NCBI GenBank assembly: GCA_036005525.1
Contig: DASYQM010000160.1
Span: 1 to 7,244, forward strand
DNA from: UBA9676 sp036005525
GTDB taxonomy: Bacteria > Actinomycetota > Actinomycetes > Streptosporangiales > Streptosporangiaceae
DNA: 7,244 nt
Direction of reading: 5' to 3'
Part shown: positions 5,350-7,244 of the stretch, piece after piece
Position numbering within the stretch: the first letter of the stretch is position 1
How the letters are laid out: each line of letters begins with the position of its first letter
The notes under the pieces: model-generated
The model's database searches: none
The model's input: the letters and a program-made list of their open reading frames with translations, nothing else
Told to the model about the DNA's origin: nothing
Position numbers and translations under genes: made by a program

Positions 5350-6027
5350 TCAGCCGAGCGGGACGCCGAACAGTTCCGCGAGCCGGGCGACGCTTACCTC
5401 GGGCTCGATGTGCAGGACGCCACACATCCCGACGGCCTCGGCCACCTGCACGTTGGGCTCGATGTCGTCGATGAACACGCACTCGCTGGGCGCGAGCCCG
5501 AGCAGGTCCGCGGCGTGCCGGAAGATTCGTTCCTCAGGTTTGCGCATGCCGACTTCTGCCGAGATGACGACCGCGTGGTACATGTCCGCGAGCACGTCGT
5601 GCGGGTACGCCTCGCTTCCCCATGAGTTCGACAGCAGGCAGGTGCGCAGGCCGGCCGCCCGCGCGGCGTGCACGGCGGCATACATCGGCTCGCAGGGCAG
5701 CGACGCGGCGAACATCCTGGTGAGCAGCCCCTCGGCAAGGACCTGTCCCCCGTCCCGCCGCACCAGCATCGGGGCGAGCAAGCGCTCGAAATCGCCGATG
5801 GTGCACTCGCCCCGTTCCAGGGCGTGGATCGGGTTGCCGTCCTTGGCCGGGTCGTAGGCGGCTAGCAGCCACGGCCGAATGGCGGCGGTGTAGCTGTCGT
5901 GATCGATGCCCTCATGGTCCAGCCATGCCCGCACCGTGTCCGCGATCGGGCTGGTCATCACGCCGCCCCAGTCGGTGATCAGGCCGCGGAACCTGGGGGT
6001 CGGGGTGGGCGGTTGCGGCTGGTCCAT
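5350..6027 (-). CDS. HAD-superfamily hydrolase (subfamily IA, YihX/sEH-N-like)
   Basis: This 225-residue enzyme is a probable phosphatase acting through an aspartyl-phosphate intermediate. Motif I is LITDWGGVMT with nucleophile Asp19; the usual second Asp is Gly21, as in DxGGV/DxGNV members such as YihX. The four-helix cap spans about residues 30-110. Motif II is LLSNS (131-135), motif III is MRKPE with Lys163, and motif IV is FIDDIEPN with Asp187 and Asp188. All core residues except the second motif I acid are present, so it should be active; the substrate cannot be predicted. ATG 6027 is chosen because motif I then sits at a normal distance; GTG 6054 is possible, and neither has a clear ribosome binding site. 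It is the first gene of the minus-strand run leading to vsr. Confidence 0.88.
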   Translation of the reverse strand: MDQPQPPTPTPRFRGLITDWGGVMTSPIADTVRAWLDHEGIDHDSYTAAIRPWLLAAYDPAKDGNPIHALERGECTIGDFERLLAPMLVRRDGGQVLAEGLLTRMFAASLPCEPMYAAVHAARAAGLRTCLLSNSWGSEAYPHDVLADMYHAVVISAEVGMRKPEERIFRHAADLLGLAPSECVFIDDIEPNVQVAEAVGMCGVLHIEPEVSVARLAELFGVPLG

Positions 6028-6208
6028 GGCGGCCGGGGCGCTAGGGTCTTGCACATCCCCGAGCCTAAGCGAGATGCAGCGCAGCGCCACGCGCCACGAC
6101 GCGCCGCACCGAGTGGTGTGGGCGGTGTCGCAGAGACCGGCGATGCCCCGTCCGCAGCGGGGGATAGCCACCGATGGCTGGCCAGATGATGACCGCCGGT
6201 TACAAGAC

Positions 6209-6259
6209 GTGCCCCGGCCCGGGTCTGACGCATCCCGCTCACCGGGCCGAGGCACTTTT
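6209..6259 (+). terminator. Strong plus-strand terminator-like hairpin
   Basis: GTGCC (6209-6213) pairs with GGCAC (6251-6255), then one C/A mismatch, then CGGCCCGG (6215-6222) pairs with CCGGGCCG (6242-6249). The 19-nt loop is 6223-6241, and T4 follows at 6256-6259. Thirteen pairs plus a T tract is a good intrinsic terminator. No plus-strand protein gene precedes it, since the HAD gene reads away to the left, so it may end a small RNA or block antisense readthrough. It has no T tract on the minus strand. Confidence 0.6.
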
Positions 6260-6307
6260 CATGCCCATCGGCCGGGTACGTTAACCTTGCTGCGGCTCGT
6301 GCCATGG

Positions 6308-6390
6308 ACTGAGGGAGCTCGCGGCCCCGCCTGACGGGGCGTCGCCCAGGACTACGGGCTCCGGCAACATAACCGGCGAGAGCCCTCGTT
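6308..6390 (+). ncRNA. Candidate four-way-junction structured RNA, unassigned
   Basis: A closing stem pairs GAGGG (6311-6315) with CCCTC (6383-6387), continues through a tandem G·A step (6316-6317 with 6381-6382), and then CTC (6318-6320) with GAG (6378-6380). Inside are three hairpins: GCCCCG/CGGGGC (6324-6329 with 6335-6340, 5-nt loop), GCCC/GGGC (6344-6347 with 6356-6359, 8-nt loop) and CCGG/CCGG (6361-6364 with 6373-6376, loop CAACATAA). I do not recognise a known riboswitch or ncRNA consensus. A weak -10 (TAACCT, 6282-6287) lies upstream. GC-rich DNA folds easily by chance, so this remains a hypothesis. Confidence 0.3.
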
Positions 6391-6660
6391 CCGTTACAGC
6401 CCAAGGTCCCCCGGCGTACCGCCGCCGCTAACTGGGATAGTCCGACGTTCCTTCGCGTTTCAACACCTCGCGCTCCGGCACCCCCGGCCGCAAGCCGCGC
6501 CGCCGCGCCAGACGATCGTAGAACATCGCGGCGACCGCTACCGCCGCTCGTGCCGCGGGCGGTACTACACCGACGGCAGCCCGGCGGCGGGCGGGATCGC
6601 GCCAGGACCGAATCTGGCCGGTGTGTCGCCGCGTCCGGGTGGTAGCGGGTGGGTACGCCT

Positions 6661-6762
6661 ATGGCGGACCTCAGATCCGCTCTCAGCATCCTGACCGTGT
6701 GCCCGTGTTGCGTGGGCCTGGGCAGGGAGGCCGAGGACTTGATTGAGGACCTGCTGTCATGA
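6661..6762 (+). CDS. 33-residue peptide with a CPCC motif, unknown function
   Basis: The peptide begins MADLRSALSILTVCPCCVG and ends in the acidic helix REAEDLIEDLLS. Three cysteines in CPCC (residues 14-17) could bind metal, form a disulfide or carry a redox function. The N-terminal half is mildly hydrophobic but too short for a standard signal peptide. GGTGGG lies 7 bases upstream of the ATG; an in-frame GTG at 6649 would add four residues. Its stop overlaps the next start (ATGA, 6759-6762), strong evidence that both frames are translated together. I recognise no family, and short length limits confidence. Confidence 0.5.
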   Translation: MADLRSALSILTVCPCCVGLGREAEDLIEDLLS

Positions 6763-7178
6763 GGCACCAGAGGCCGGCAAGGCTCCAGCAGTTCCGGGAC
6801 TGGGTTAACAACGCCCCGGTCTGGCAGCCTGCCATTGCCGCCCTGCTGCTGGCAGTGGCGAGTCTCACCGGGACTGTTGCCGTGCTCCGGGCCGGGTTCT
6901 CTGTGCAGCCCGGTCCTGGCAGCAGTCGCCCGCTGTTCTCTCCCGCGCCGACCTACACCACCCCGCCAGCCAAGACGTTCCCGCCGTTCCACTTCCATCT
7001 GCCCTCTCACCCGCCAGAGTGGGCTCGCCAGATATCCCCGCCCCCGTCCGTGGTCGTGGTACCCACGCACCATCGCCACCGGTCGCCGACCCCGACTCAC
7101 ACGCCGCACCCGAGCCACTCGCCCAGCCCGCCCCCATCGCCGTCCCCGACTTACACGCCCAGCCCGTCCCCCACTTAG
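6759..7178 (+). CDS. Single-pass membrane protein with Pro/Ser/Thr/His-rich tail
   Basis: This 139-residue protein is of unknown function. A basic N-terminus (RHQRPARLQQFRDW) precedes one hydrophobic helix at about residues 24-45 (IAALLLAVASLTGTV), predicting an N-in, C-out membrane anchor. The exterior part, residues 46-139, is low complexity, dominated by Pro, Ser and Thr, with a His-rich middle (FHFHLPSH near 77-84, THHRHRSPTPTH near 103-114) and an SP/TP-rich end (SPSPPPSPSPTYTPSP). Such tails are typical of cell-wall-spanning or O-glycosylated actinobacterial proteins. The start is coupled to the preceding peptide gene by an ATGA overlap, with GAGG at 6745-6748 ten bases upstream. No catalytic domain or sortase signal is present. 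The hydrophobic helix and tail composition argue for a real gene despite the absence of a family match. Confidence 0.6.
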   Translation: MRHQRPARLQQFRDWVNNAPVWQPAIAALLLAVASLTGTVAVLRAGFSVQPGPGSSRPLFSPAPTYTTPPAKTFPPFHFHLPSHPPEWARQISPPPSVVVVPTHHRHRSPTPTHTPHPSHSPSPPPSPSPTYTPSPSPT

Positions 7179-7185
7179 GTTCTGT

Positions 7186-7205
7186 CGCTGATCTTGTGGT
7201 CAGCG
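7186..7205 (+). terminator. Hairpin after the membrane-protein gene, possible terminator
   Basis: CGCTGA (7186-7191) pairs perfectly with TCAGCG (7200-7205) across an 8-nt loop, 8 bases past the stop codon. No T tract follows directly; TTTT occurs only further right near 7221. It may be a weak terminator or an end of another element at the window edge. Confidence 0.3.
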
Positions 7206-7244
7206 GGTCAGGAGTACGCGTTTTCGCAGCAGTTCCAGGCTGGC

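Larger units (their letters stand above)
6028..6660. other. 633-bp intergenic region, structured but without a clear gene
   Basis: This stretch separates the minus-strand HAD gene from a plus-strand gene pair. I see no recognisable protein. On the plus strand there are hairpins at 6146-6162 (CCCCG/CGGGG) and 6166-6179 (AGCCA/TGGCT), a large terminator-like hairpin (6209-6255) and a possible four-way junction (6311-6387). A perfect CGGCG-TAC-CGCCG hairpin is at 6412-6424. A small frame at 6174-6284 (36 codons, MAGQMMTAGYKTCPG...) has a GGGGGA sequence 9 bases upstream but overlaps the terminator-like hairpin. A frame open from 6335 to the stop at 6692-6694 has no usable start. Promoters for both flanking genes must lie here. 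Confidence 0.6.

Noticed and set aside
6174..6284. 36-codon plus-strand frame starting MAGQMMTAGYKTCPG with GGGGGA upstream
   Set aside because: It runs through the strong terminator-like hairpin, and no overlap or neighbour supports it, so a structural RNA explanation was preferred.
6311..6430. Known riboswitches (c-di-AMP ydaO, cobalamin, TPP, SAM, fluoride) or hammerhead ribozyme
   Set aside because: The conserved core sequences of these classes, as I remember them, are absent; only the general shape is riboswitch-like.
5979..7118. A 379-codon minus-strand open frame at the right end
   Set aside because: Its composition is Arg/Gly-rich shadow sequence, and it overlaps both the HAD start and the coupled plus-strand gene pair.

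Overview
The window is high-GC DNA with long GC-rich codons, GTG starts and stop/start overlaps, and gene families typical of Actinomycetota. I cannot name the genus. The content suggests a soil-type actinomycete, with a streptomycete or streptosporangial relative as an unproven guess.

Positions 1 to about 2340 are one end of an integrated mobile element. They hold a minus-strand excisionase-like HTH protein (32-229), a divergent control region (230-379), an XRE-type regulator (380-796), a tyrosine recombinase (801-1979) and a translationally coupled small helical protein (1976-2263). A further GTG frame (2260-2391) has a strong ribosome binding site but runs into the 3' end of the neighbouring chromosomal gene. 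The control region holds two interleaved inverted repeats over a promoter that appears to give a leaderless regulator mRNA. This suggests a switch in which the regulator controls itself and integrase on one side and excisionase on the other. The int operon ends in a hairpin plus T6 tract directly against the pruA stop codon, and the element boundary probably lies there.

Positions 2339-6027 are a chromosomal block read on the minus strand: an HAD phosphatase-like protein (5350-6027), a Vsr mismatch endonuclease (4865-5302), a DUF6912-type hypothetical protein (4161-4670) and pruA, the proline-catabolic glutamate semialdehyde dehydrogenase (2339-3967). A 36-bp tandem repeat lies between vsr and the DUF6912 gene. 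The vsr gene stands without a cytosine methyltransferase in view, and the mobile element sits where some actinobacteria carry proline dehydrogenase next to pruA.

Positions 6028-6660 hold no convincing protein gene but look rich in RNA structure on the plus strand: two small hairpins, a strong 13-pair terminator-like hairpin with a T4 tract, and a possible four-way-junction RNA. From 6661 to 7178 come two coupled plus-strand genes: a 33-residue peptide with a Cys-Pro-Cys-Cys motif, and a single-pass membrane protein with an exposed tail rich in Pro, Ser, Thr and His. The least explained parts are this RNA-like intergenic region with its two-gene cassette, and the element junction at pruA.
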